Origin: Aliivibrio sp. 1S175
GTDB taxonomy: Bacteria; Pseudomonadota; Gammaproteobacteria; Enterobacterales; Vibrionaceae
Assembly (NCBI RefSeq): GCF_001690985.1
Contig: NZ_MAJS01000005.1
Location: forward strand, 1-64,000
Direction: 5' to 3'
DNA: 64,000 bases
Shown: positions 46,576 through 55,528 of the stretch, piece after piece
How the letters are laid out: each line of letters begins with the position of its first letter
Numbering within the stretch: the first letter of the stretch is position 1
Translations under genes and position numbers: made by a program
The notes under the pieces: generated by a model
What the model saw: the letters and a program-made list of their open reading frames with translations, nothing else
Databases searched by the model: none
Told to the model about the DNA's origin: nothing

Positions 46576-47433
46576 CTATATTTTCAACTTACTTTTAATG
46601 GCTCTTATTATAAAAATAAAGGCTTTAAATCCAACCATTTTAAATCCCATAATTATAAAGTTCACCTTCCAATGTAAACTGTATTTATCTTTTGATAAAA
46701 GTTCACTAGAAATACCTCTTTCATTAAGGTTTATATTAAGATTGTATTTTTTTATCAAAGGAGATACCACACTTGATACCCACTTACCTCTTCTAATCCC
46801 GCCACCAAGCTCATGTTTATAATCAAAGATATGTTCATTATTTTTTTCAGTACAATAAAATCGATCTGTTAAAGTATAAGTTCTTGCCGTTCCAAAACAC
46901 TCCCACGCCCATGGATCATCGTTTTCCCCAGTTAAACTGATTAACTTTTCTATACGCCATAATGCTGGTGCTGAATTAAGCTTATAGTCATTTCTCTTAC
47001 CTATAAGCTCAAACCCATTAAATAAGTCATCCTTAATATTTTTACCTATATTATTAAAGAAATAAAAAACAGCTATATCATCATAATCTTCCATCCAATG
47101 AATACAACTATTAATTTGACTAATATCTACTTTACTTTCGATAAGAAAATCATCATATAAGCATATGGCATATTTATGCGTTATTAAATGTAAAACATCA
47201 ATAAAACGACCACCCCAAGCCATACTTTCCCGGTTTTCATTTTCAATTTTAATTAATTTCAGATCTTTATATTCAAAACTTTCGCTTTCAGTATTTAAAT
47301 AAATATCAACTGTACATTCAGGCCATTGCTCGTGGAGACAAGAAAAAAAAAGCGCCCAAATATCCTTGTATTTATCACATGAGTTAACAATTATTGAGCA
47401 GTTATCTGCTATATATTTATTCATTTCTTTCAT
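46576..47433 (-). CDS. Putative glycosyltransferase, paralogue A
   Basis: A 285-residue protein not assigned to a named family by me. It begins with a GT-A-like strand (SIIVNSCDKYKDIWALFFSC), has an acidic YDDF in the DxD position, and conserved blocks LNSAPALWR, LTGENDDPWAWECFG and GGGIRRGKWV. It is clearly paralogous over its length to the protein at 48742-49593. A sugar transferase role is inferred from the DxD-like motif and the cluster. It is preceded by a 323-base gap. Confidence 0.65.
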   Translation of the reverse strand: MKEMNKYIADNCSIIVNSCDKYKDIWALFFSCLHEQWPECTVDIYLNTESESFEYKDLKLIKIENENRESMAWGGRFIDVLHLITHKYAICLYDDFLIESKVDISQINSCIHWMEDYDDIAVFYFFNNIGKNIKDDLFNGFELIGKRNDYKLNSAPALWRIEKLISLTGENDDPWAWECFGTARTYTLTDRFYCTEKNNEHIFDYKHELGGGIRRGKWVSSVVSPLIKKYNLNINLNERGISSELLSKDKYSLHWKVNFIIMGFKMVGFKAFIFIIRAIKSKLKI

Positions 47434-47756
47434 AACATCACTTCATCAAGTATTGAGTATTATTTGTTATTTATCAGAATTAATAATTTCAATCTAATAG
47501 TCCATTAATCGAATAAGCAGAACATTCGTAGCATTTTGACTAAACGTAGATACTAAAAAAATATAGCTTGGACGAACAATGCGTTCTAAATAAGATCCAA
47601 TTAGTTAAGTAACTTAATCATACTATCTATATCTCAACAATCTATGATTATGAAAAAAGTACGTATTTATTCTCTATTTTTAAACAAATACCAAGTACCA
47701 CAAGTGAACAATAATTATTTATTTAAAAAAGCGTTACATTAACTTATCTTAATTAT
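47434..47756. other. AT-rich gap inside the cluster
   Basis: A 323-base stretch between a transferase gene and the upstream GT2 gene, with no open frame of note on either strand, no repeat of the M, Q-S or T families and no clear terminator. It may carry an internal promoter or the remains of a lost gene. I see nothing decisive. Confidence 0.5.
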
Positions 47757-48752
47757 TTAATTTACATTATATTTTTGAGATCGTTTATTTATTAAATCAA
47801 AATGCAGTTTGTGATTATCAATATCACTATCTGACATGACACTTCGATATTTAACAAAAATAGTTTTTACATTTAAAATTAGTCTTAATAAATATAAATA
47901 GATACCTAAGTTAAATATTTTCTTAAGAACTCTATTTTTTTTAAGAAAAGAATATTTCCTACTCTTTAAGATTAACTTATCAAATATATTGTTTTCTTTA
48001 TCTATCAAATAATCGAAAATTTTAACCTGATCATTTTTAAATCGGTCATTAGCTATTATGTATGTAGAACCTTCAGTTCTTCTATAATATACATATGTTT
48101 TATAATCTTGAATGAATTTAAAATCATTGCTTTCAGCTAAATTAATTTGAATAGGTAAGTCTTCAACAACATCATAGTTACCTAAGAAACGTTTAAGACT
48201 ATCACTTTTTAATTTTGTTAAATTATAAATTATATTAGGAGCGTTATTAAAGCTTAAACTCTTAAATCTTTTATCATGTCCTACCTTAGAATAAATAACA
48301 TCTGATGCTACAATATTAAACACATCAGCATGGTTAAAATCTAACTTATGGTTAATTAAACCAATCGGAAGTCCAGATATTATATCTCCCTTATTATATT
48401 TAACTGCAAAAGAAAAAATATTCTCATAAGAAAAAACATCATCACCAGCAGTGATTTTAATATAATCAGTATTACAATTATTGATTATATTCAACGTCGA
48501 TTTGCAAGTACCCAAATTAACATCATTGTATATTTTCAATACTCGTTTAAAAATATTTTCATTATGACAAAGCCATAAATCAATTTTATCTCTAGTATTA
48601 TCTTTTGAAAAATCATCATTAATAATCAAATCAACATCTATGTTACTAGCATATTTATCAACTAAAAATTTAATACTTTCCAAATGTTCTATTATATACT
48701 TACTATGATTGTAAGATAATAGTGCAAATGTGAATGAATTTCTATCTTCCAT
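47757..48752 (-). CDS. Family 2 glycosyltransferase
   Basis: A 331-residue GT-A enzyme. The N-terminal domain has FALLSYNHSKYIIEHLESI, INDDFSKDNTRDKI and the DxD-type acidic motif in ITAGDDVF. The C-terminal part is basic and Lys/Phe-rich. The ATG at 48752 overlaps the upstream gene by 11 bases; a longer frame would overlap more. The donor sugar is unknown. Confidence 0.82.
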   Translation of the reverse strand: MEDRNSFTFALLSYNHSKYIIEHLESIKFLVDKYASNIDVDLIINDDFSKDNTRDKIDLWLCHNENIFKRVLKIYNDVNLGTCKSTLNIINNCNTDYIKITAGDDVFSYENIFSFAVKYNKGDIISGLPIGLINHKLDFNHADVFNIVASDVIYSKVGHDKRFKSLSFNNAPNIIYNLTKLKSDSLKRFLGNYDVVEDLPIQINLAESNDFKFIQDYKTYVYYRRTEGSTYIIANDRFKNDQVKIFDYLIDKENNIFDKLILKSRKYSFLKKNRVLKKIFNLGIYLYLLRLILNVKTIFVKYRSVMSDSDIDNHKLHFDLINKRSQKYNVN

Positions 48753-49593
48753 AAACTTTACTTCTAATTGCATTAAATACAAAAAACAATGACTTAAAAC
48801 CAACCATTTTATACCCTAATAATAAAAAATTAATTTTCCACATTAACGTTCTTTTTTCTGGTACAATTTTTGATGTGGCTCCTCTAGTTGTAATATCAAT
48901 ATTTAATTGATATTTTTCTATTTTGGGAACAACAACATCTTCAACCCATTTACCACGGTATATTGCTCCACCTTTTCTATAATCATATGGAAATAAATTC
49001 CGAGATATAGATGGAACGGAATAAAAAGTTTTTTTGTATGTATACGTTCGATAAGAGCCAAAAACTTCCCAAGCCCAAGGGTTATCTCCTTCCCCAGTTA
49101 AAGCGATTAAGTCTCTTCTTCGCCATATTGCTGGTGCTGAATTTAACCTATAGTCAACGTAATTTTTCAAAACTCTGTAAGGTAAATTAGGTTCATCTTT
49201 ATGCGTCTGATTACAAACTGAATTAAGATAATAAACCGCAGCATCTTTATTATCATCTAAAAATGATATTATTTTTTTGATAGCCTCATCATCAACTTCA
49301 GATTCTAGTATATAATCATCAAATAATAACAAAACATACTCAGAAGAAATAGAATTTAACGTTTGTAATAAGCGAGAACCCCAAGCGTCATCAATATTAT
49401 TAACATTGTGTATATCAATGTTTTTATCAATTACTTTCAGATTGTCTTTTATAAATTCAGTATTTATTATTATTGGATATTCACAACCTGACCAATATTC
49501 TCCAAAAGCGGATAAAAACAAAGGCCATACATCACTATAAGAATCACAACTATTTATAACAATTGTAATATCTTTATTATTTTCTTTTGTCAT
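48742..49593 (-). CDS. Putative glycosyltransferase, paralogue B
   Basis: A 283-residue paralogue of the protein at 46576-47433. The shared blocks are INSCDSYSDVWPLF, the acidic FDDY, LNSAPAIWRR, LTGEGDNPWAWEVFGS with RTYT, GGAIYRGKWV and a C-terminal LLGYKMVGFK. It overlaps the flanking genes by 11 and 17 bases, so it is tightly coupled. Function is inferred as a sugar transferase. Confidence 0.65.
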   Translation of the reverse strand: MTKENNKDITIVINSCDSYSDVWPLFLSAFGEYWSGCEYPIIINTEFIKDNLKVIDKNIDIHNVNNIDDAWGSRLLQTLNSISSEYVLLLFDDYILESEVDDEAIKKIISFLDDNKDAAVYYLNSVCNQTHKDEPNLPYRVLKNYVDYRLNSAPAIWRRRDLIALTGEGDNPWAWEVFGSYRTYTYKKTFYSVPSISRNLFPYDYRKGGAIYRGKWVEDVVVPKIEKYQLNIDITTRGATSKIVPEKRTLMWKINFLLLGYKMVGFKSLFFVFNAIRSKVYGR

Positions 49594-50485
49594 TATTTAA
49601 TCCTGGCCTTGAATAACTATCTATAAGTGAATAGTTAGACATATTTTTGATTTTGCATTTTTTTGAAATTGAATAAGATTCTAATATTTCATGTGCTCTA
49701 AACGTTTTATATGTTAATTCTAAAAATTCAACCATAGTAAAAGGTTCTATCTTTTCAGGATTTTTATTAAATTTTTCAATATGAGATTGGTCATTAAAAT
49801 GAGTGAACTTTATAATTAATTCATTACTACTTTGATCGACGTCTACATTTTTATGAAAACTCATATCTGCGCCATAAATTTCTATTTCGGAATACTTCGC
49901 CCAAATAGATATATAAATAGCATAAATTAAAACGTTAACCTGATAAGGACCAAAAAAACCAGTATTATAAACTAACTTATTAAATGCGTTTGCTCCTAAA
50001 TCAATACCCGCAACACGAAGTTTAATAATTTTAACAAGAGGGTTTTTTATTATACTTTTTATCGCATCTAAATCTGCAACTGCAGGTACAAATATTGTCA
50101 TATCCCAAGTGGTAAACTCATTTATATGCTTAAATGTCGTTGTCCGCTGCTCCTTCCATGAAACATGAGCATTAGGTGAAAAATAATATTCATCAATTAG
50201 TACATATTTTGATGGTTTTAGCATTACAAAATATTCTGAACATGCAAAATTATTCACACAAACCACATCAAATTCATTCGTAGTTACTTTACTTAAAATA
50301 GCCTCCATATCAGAAGATAAACTAGGGCCATTCCCTAGCGCTATAATTTTATTCTTTTGCTTACCAAACTTAAGAAAGCTTAATGGTATTGACCGATTGA
50401 TTGAAAAAATTCTTTTTATTATAATAAAAAAGTTCCAAATTATTTTTGGCGTAACTCTTCTAAAGAAAATTTTAATTTTGTTCAT
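49577..50485 (-). CDS. GNGPS-motif protein, possible glycosyltransferase (DUF115/GT42-like)
   Basis: A 302-residue protein. The motif IIALGNGPSL after a short basic start is shared by GT42 sialyltransferases and DUF115/MptE-like proteins. VVCVNNFACSEYF and YGADMSFH complete a Rossmann-like core. If it is a GT42-type enzyme, its donor could be the CMP-sugar predicted from the cytidylyltransferase upstream. That is an inference. The ATG at 50485 is used; a start 19 codons earlier adds an unconserved hydrophobic stretch. Confidence 0.55.
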   Translation of the reverse strand: MNKIKIFFRRVTPKIIWNFFIIIKRIFSINRSIPLSFLKFGKQKNKIIALGNGPSLSSDMEAILSKVTTNEFDVVCVNNFACSEYFVMLKPSKYVLIDEYYFSPNAHVSWKEQRTTTFKHINEFTTWDMTIFVPAVADLDAIKSIIKNPLVKIIKLRVAGIDLGANAFNKLVYNTGFFGPYQVNVLIYAIYISIWAKYSEIEIYGADMSFHKNVDVDQSSNELIIKFTHFNDQSHIEKFNKNPEKIEPFTMVEFLELTYKTFRAHEILESYSISKKCKIKNMSNYSLIDSYSRPGLNNDKRK

Positions 50486-50613
50486 ATTTACCAACAAATT
50501 TAATTTTATATTTTTAAAAAGTAAACAATTACATATATGCATATGACTTTATTTCAAGTCAAATATTTACCTTAATATATTTATTAATTTAACCATTATT
50601 TACACATTCACTA

Positions 50614-52422
50614 TTACTTAGCTTTAGTATTTACATTTACCATATTATGAAAGCTTTCACTCGTAGCCAAAAGATGGTTATAATTCCCTTCACACTCTAT
50701 TTTTCCTGAACTCATCAAGAATATATTATCGCATGTCTCTACTGTTTTTAATCGATGTGCAATCATAATGATAGTTTTACTCTTACCTAAATTTTTAATC
50801 GAATCCATTATTAATGTTTCAGTAATTCCATCTAATGCGCTAGTTGCTTCATCAAAAATAATAATACTAGGATCATGATAAAGAGCTCTTGCTATGCCGA
50901 TACGCTGTTTTTGCCCACCAGATAACCTAACACCTCTTTCACCAACTTTAGTTTCTAATTTTTCAGGCAATGAGTTAATTACATCTTCAAGACCAGCCAT
51001 CTTGATTGCTTTATCAAGCATCTCTGGAATAACATCCTTCGCATTAATTCCGAAAGCTATATTATCTTGTATATTACCATCAACTAGAAATATATCTTGA
51101 GGAACATATCCTATTGTCTTCTGCCATTCCTTCCGGTTGCTATTTTCAATAATAATATCACCAGCAAGCATACTTCCTGAGTTTGGCTCTAAAAGCCCTA
51201 AAATAATATCAACTAACGTAGATTTTCCAGAGCCTGAGTGCCCAACAATACCAACAGTGGTATTTGATTTAATTGAAATATCTATGTTAGAAAGTGCATT
51301 ACTTTTTCCATCATAGCTAAAACTGATATCTGAAAGAGTTAATACATCAAATGAATTAATCTTTTGTATACTTGTCTCTAATTTTTCATTTTCACTTTCC
51401 AATTTAGCATCTTTCAAATCTTCTTTTATTGATTCAAAAGCGAACACATTTCCTTTTATTTGTGAAATACTGCTATAAATTTGCTGTAAAGCAGGTAATA
51501 ATTTAAAAGCAGCCAACCCATAAACAGCCAATAATGGTGTTATTTGATCAATTGATTCTGGTTTAGCTTTAATAAAAAATAAAACTAATAAAATCATACT
51601 TCCAAACGCTATAAGCTCCATGAAATAACGAGGAACTGTCGACATAGCATGATTATTACCTCTAGATGAGGAATATATTTCCCCTGCATTCACAAATGAT
51701 TTAATAAAATGAGATTCATTGCCTGAAACTAAAACACTTTTAATCCCACCAAAACAATCATTAATTAACTTAAATCTTTCACCAATAACAGAGGATAGTT
51801 CCATACCATTTTTAGTTAATCTGTTTCTAACAATAAAAAATAATGATAAGTAAGAAATTAAAAAGATACACAAACCGACTAAGGCAATCTTATAGTCATA
51901 AGCGAGAATGAAAATTGACATAAAAATTGAAGATATAATCTTAGCATTCATTAGCAATAATGGATTAAGTACTAAATCAGTGACTCTTGTACACTCCGAT
52001 GAGAGTTGTTTAGTTATATCAGAAGTACTCGTATTTATATGAAAGATCCAATTTTTCTTGCAATAGTATATATAAAGTCTATCCGCTAACTCTGTACCCA
52101 CGCGAGCAGCAAATGTAGCTAGTTTCCAAACTGTGAACATGGATAATAAAGACGATAAAATCAAAACTGATAAAACAATAACGCCTATAAAAAATAGAAA
52201 ATCATAGTGACTTTCAAATTTAAAATACGTATATATTCCATTTACAAACGAATTAGATTCAATAATACCATTATTTACTACCAACGAAAAAAAAGGACCA
52301 ATAAGAGCAATACCAAACACTTCAAAAAAGCCCATAATAATAACTAAAGCTTGAAGTTGTAAGAAATTTTTTCTTTGCTCGTTAGATAATGTTGAATATA
52401 GTTCTTTTATTAAAGAAAACAT
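50614..52422 (-). CDS. ABC exporter, PglK/MsbA-type lipid-linked glycan flippase (predicted)
   Basis: A 602-residue half-transporter with an N-terminal six-helix ABC membrane domain (about 15-310) and a C-terminal ATPase with Walker A GHSGSGKST, signature LSGGQKQRIGIARAL and Walker B IIIFDEATSALDG. PglK-like flippases move undecaprenyl-PP-glycans across the inner membrane. No Wzx-type flippase is seen in the cluster, so this protein is the candidate. The ATG at 52422 is preferred to a TTG 13 codons earlier. Confidence 0.82.
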   Translation of the reverse strand: MFSLIKELYSTLSNEQRKNFLQLQALVIIMGFFEVFGIALIGPFFSLVVNNGIIESNSFVNGIYTYFKFESHYDFLFFIGVIVLSVLILSSLLSMFTVWKLATFAARVGTELADRLYIYYCKKNWIFHINTSTSDITKQLSSECTRVTDLVLNPLLLMNAKIISSIFMSIFILAYDYKIALVGLCIFLISYLSLFFIVRNRLTKNGMELSSVIGERFKLINDCFGGIKSVLVSGNESHFIKSFVNAGEIYSSSRGNNHAMSTVPRYFMELIAFGSMILLVLFFIKAKPESIDQITPLLAVYGLAAFKLLPALQQIYSSISQIKGNVFAFESIKEDLKDAKLESENEKLETSIQKINSFDVLTLSDISFSYDGKSNALSNIDISIKSNTTVGIVGHSGSGKSTLVDIILGLLEPNSGSMLAGDIIIENSNRKEWQKTIGYVPQDIFLVDGNIQDNIAFGINAKDVIPEMLDKAIKMAGLEDVINSLPEKLETKVGERGVRLSGGQKQRIGIARALYHDPSIIIFDEATSALDGITETLIMDSIKNLGKSKTIIMIAHRLKTVETCDNIFLMSSGKIECEGNYNHLLATSESFHNMVNVNTKAK

Positions 52423-52485
52423 ATTATATAACCACTTTTTAAAAAAATATAAATTAGACAAAATATAAGGATAAATAAAATAACT

Positions 52486-53166
52486 TTATTTATCCTTACT
52501 ATTCCATATATATTCAGCCATCTTAAAATCCTCTGGCCAATCAATATCTAACGCACATTCTTCACTCTGAACATATAAATAAGGGCAAGAACCAATCCTA
52601 TCATTAAGTGCAATATAATTTGATATGTTACTTAAAAATACTGAACTATCTACTTCATAAAGAGATTCGATTGTCTGTGTTCTTGGCCACTTTTCAATGC
52701 TACGATCATAACTAATCGGCTTATCTTTATTCCAAATAAAGCCTCGAAGCTCTTTTACAGTCATTAATGAATCATATCCTTTACTCAACATTTGATAATA
52801 TTGAGCAATAATCGCCTCATAACCTGATTCATTCAAAAATGGTGACGTCACATGAGTCCAAAGTACATCTCCCGACTCAATTATAGTTGGTAAATATTGA
52901 ATTAGTTCATCGGTACTTGTTGTACTTAAACCTAAATAATCAGGCCTTTCATCTATCTTAATACGAGAATCTTTATAGTTTGAGCTATAATCAAGCACTA
53001 CTTCATCGTTAGATGAAATCACAATTGAGTCAACCGATGATAAACGAGTTAATTGATCTAACTTAATTTTTAACAACCCACCACTAACCCCTGCAAAATC
53101 TTTAGTATTCTTATTTGGAATTCGTTCACTGCCTTTACGACAAGGTAAAAAAACTGTCATAGACAT
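52486..53166 (-). CDS. CMP-sugar synthetase (acylneuraminate cytidylyltransferase family)
   Basis: A 226-residue nucleotidyltransferase with the family signature FLPCRKGSERIPNKNTKDF for CTP binding, followed by VDSIVISSNDEVVLDYS and WTHVTSPFL. Members activate sialic acids, legionaminic acid or Kdo as CMP-sugars. NeuB, NeuC or other nonulosonate synthase genes are absent in this cluster. The partner genes are a HAD phosphatase (4-base gap) and a DRE-TIM aldolase, so the activated sugar is not obvious. Confidence 0.82.
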   Translation of the reverse strand: MSMTVFLPCRKGSERIPNKNTKDFAGVSGGLLKIKLDQLTRLSSVDSIVISSNDEVVLDYSSNYKDSRIKIDERPDYLGLSTTSTDELIQYLPTIIESGDVLWTHVTSPFLNESGYEAIIAQYYQMLSKGYDSLMTVKELRGFIWNKDKPISYDRSIEKWPRTQTIESLYEVDSSVFLSNISNYIALNDRIGSCPYLYVQSEECALDIDWPEDFKMAEYIWNSKDK

Positions 53167-53170
53167 ATTA

Positions 53171-53818
53171 TTACCATCCTTCTATTAAAGTGAAATTTTC
53201 TGTCAAAGATAGCAATTCCAATTCTTCTTTTACATTAGAGAAAGGAGTATAAGCAATAAACTCAATACCATTTTCTTTTGCTGCATAAAAGTCAGATAAA
53301 GCATCACCCACCATTACCGTTTTACCCGTATTTTGTTGAATAATTGAACGAACATTTTCTGATTTTGATGTGGGAGAACCAAGAATATCTTGAAAGTAAT
53401 GATAAAGTTCTCGCTTTTTGAATACTTGACGCAATTCACCTTCAGCAGAACCACTCGCAACATATAACTTAGCGTTACAGTTGTTAATCACTTCCATAAA
53501 ACCAGGTGTTATCTTGGCACTCAAGTATAGTTCTTCACACTTAATTGAATAAATATCTAACACTTGAGCATAAAGATCTTCATTAGCATTTTCTATTATA
53601 TTATCAATAAAATACTGGACATGATGATAACGAGACTTACCAAAATTATTTTTAAAATAATCGCAACATAATTTAATATCATGAGGAATAACATCTGATA
53701 AATATAAAGCATCACGCATAGCTTCAATTTTTAAATCATTTGAATCTAAAATTACGCCATCACAATCAAAAATAATAGTGTCGTACTTTTTAAAAATTGG
53801 GTGCATAAATTGAACCAT
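53171..53818 (-). CDS. HAD-family hydrolase (sugar phosphatase-like)
   Basis: A 215-residue HAD phosphatase with motif I FDCDGVILDSN, the motif II Ser in VASGSAEGELR, and motif IV VMVGDALSDFYAAKENG. It looks like the beta-phosphoglucomutase/Gph branch rather than KdsC. It overlaps the end of the aldolase gene by 29 bases (17 if the second Met is the start), so the two are coupled. Its likely job is to remove a phosphate from an intermediate of the same sugar path. Confidence 0.82.
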   Translation of the reverse strand: MVQFMHPIFKKYDTIIFDCDGVILDSNDLKIEAMRDALYLSDVIPHDIKLCCDYFKNNFGKSRYHHVQYFIDNIIENANEDLYAQVLDIYSIKCEELYLSAKITPGFMEVINNCNAKLYVASGSAEGELRQVFKKRELYHYFQDILGSPTSKSENVRSIIQQNTGKTVMVGDALSDFYAAKENGIEFIAYTPFSNVKEELELLSLTENFTLIEGW

Positions 53819-55400
53819 TTTTTACTGGGTAAGTCGTTGGTGTCAACGCTTGAATAGATACATTATTAAAATGACTATTTAGCATAGAGAAAATATCATT
53901 CATTTCCATTTGACGACGATCTGTCATATCGTAACCATCAAAACCAATAAGAGAGATCTTTTCTGCTTGCCCTATAACAGCAATACTTAGCGCATAAGCG
54001 GCTGTATTATCGTATGGCAACATGCAGTAATTTGAGTATATAGAAAACTGATTTTTATCAATGACAATCCCATAATCTACAAAATCTAGATTTTTTAAGC
54101 TCTTTAACTCTTCATCATCAAATCTATTTTGAGGTAAAAAAACCGGTTTTGTGATGTTACTGTATCCACGGCTTTCAGATAAAAATTTAGAATTATGAGA
54201 AACAGCAAAATAGTCAAAATAGTCAGAATCAATACAATGTGTACTATTTACACCAATAACAATTGGTTTGCGCGTTTTAATATAAGTTTCTACTGCTATT
54301 TTATGTTTTAACGTATTCGGCGTATTCGTAATTAATAAAACTTCTCTTTTTGCAAAGATACCTGAAAGATCAGAGTTACTTTCTGTTGGTTTATTAATAG
54401 ATCCAACAGTCAGGGCTTCCTCCAATACATCACCATTATAACTTGTTGTACCCTCTAATTTCTTAAGGTGTTCTATTGCTCCAACAATTTCTTCTGTACC
54501 ATAATTCGGATTTGATAGCATATTTTGTATATACGTCGGATGAATATCATTCTTAGCACCAAGATAATATAATAGACTAGAACCCCAACCATACTTTCTC
54601 TGCATTGGTTCAAAATGACGAATAACTAATTCATAAACTGCATTTGGCAAATATTTACTGTTTCCATCAAACTCTGCAAGTAAACTTTCAGTTTGTGCAT
54701 TACCCGCTCCGCGTCCCATACCGGTAACGGTTACATCTAGCCAAGCAACGTCATTAGCATAAGCGGCCATTGTATTTGACATTGCTTGTCCCATATTATT
54801 ATGAGTATGAATACCAATATCTCCACACCAATTATCCTTAATAATATTGGCAATACGAGTTACTTCGTCAGTATTCATATTTCCTAATGAATCAGCAAAA
54901 TAAATAACATCCGGTTCAGATTTAGATACAAATTGAACCTTACTTGCAATAAGTTCAGCAGGCTTTCCACCCGCTTGCATCAGATTTAAACCAACGATAT
55001 ATCCCATATCTTTTAAAAGACATATGATCTCATTACATTGCTCAGCTTCAGCGAAATGAGCAGCAACTCGAACTAGAGCAATCTTACTTTCAGCCGCGGG
55101 AATAAATAAATCATTAATCGAATCACAGACTGATTTACCAGAATCAAGGATAGTTTTAGCATCAACCATTACACCATATATTGGACCTTCAGGAAGGTGA
55201 AGAGTAGCTAAAAATTCTTCCGTTGTGTAAGCAAATGGGCCACTGTAAATCGCATTTGGATAATTACGTAAACCTAACTCCACATAATCAATCTTTGCCT
55301 TAGCTACCGCAGTAAGATACGCATCAACAACTTCTGATGAAAAATCCCAGTGGTTATAGTATCCACCATCACGAAGTGTACAATCTAAAATTTTTTGCAT
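53790..55400 (-). CDS. DRE-TIM aldolase fused to a C-terminal domain of unknown function
   Basis: A 536-residue protein. Residues 1 to about 280 form a DRE-TIM metallolyase barrel (HMG-CoA lyase / 4-hydroxy-2-oxovalerate aldolase superfamily), with LDCTLRDGGYY (Asp6, Arg10, Asp11) and the metal ligands His198 and His200 in GIHTHNNMGQAM. Residues about 345-536 form a second alpha/beta domain (VLLITNTPNTL, ISLIGFDGYDMTD) of unclear family. This domain is reminiscent of the DUF115/MptE-like fold. Such aldolases make or cleave bonds to pyruvate-like acceptors. The true reaction is unknown. Confidence 0.75.
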   Translation of the reverse strand: MQKILDCTLRDGGYYNHWDFSSEVVDAYLTAVAKAKIDYVELGLRNYPNAIYSGPFAYTTEEFLATLHLPEGPIYGVMVDAKTILDSGKSVCDSINDLFIPAAESKIALVRVAAHFAEAEQCNEIICLLKDMGYIVGLNLMQAGGKPAELIASKVQFVSKSEPDVIYFADSLGNMNTDEVTRIANIIKDNWCGDIGIHTHNNMGQAMSNTMAAYANDVAWLDVTVTGMGRGAGNAQTESLLAEFDGNSKYLPNAVYELVIRHFEPMQRKYGWGSSLLYYLGAKNDIHPTYIQNMLSNPNYGTEEIVGAIEHLKKLEGTTSYNGDVLEEALTVGSINKPTESNSDLSGIFAKREVLLITNTPNTLKHKIAVETYIKTRKPIVIGVNSTHCIDSDYFDYFAVSHNSKFLSESRGYSNITKPVFLPQNRFDDEELKSLKNLDFVDYGIVIDKNQFSIYSNYCMLPYDNTAAYALSIAVIGQAEKISLIGFDGYDMTDRRQMEMNDIFSMLNSHFNNVSIQALTPTTYPVKNGSIYAPNF

Positions 55401-55528
55401 AATCGGACCAACTATAAATTTAATGATTAATTTAAATCTTCACTATTAATTTAGATTCATTATTTCGGTAACCTAATTTAATATTAAAGACATTTACTCC
55501 ATATAAAGACTTAATAATTATTTATCGT

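Noticed and set aside
47434-47756. Remnant of a deleted glycosyltransferase gene in the 323-base gap
   Set aside because: No stretch of recognisable protein could be read in any frame, so it was left as an AT-rich gap.
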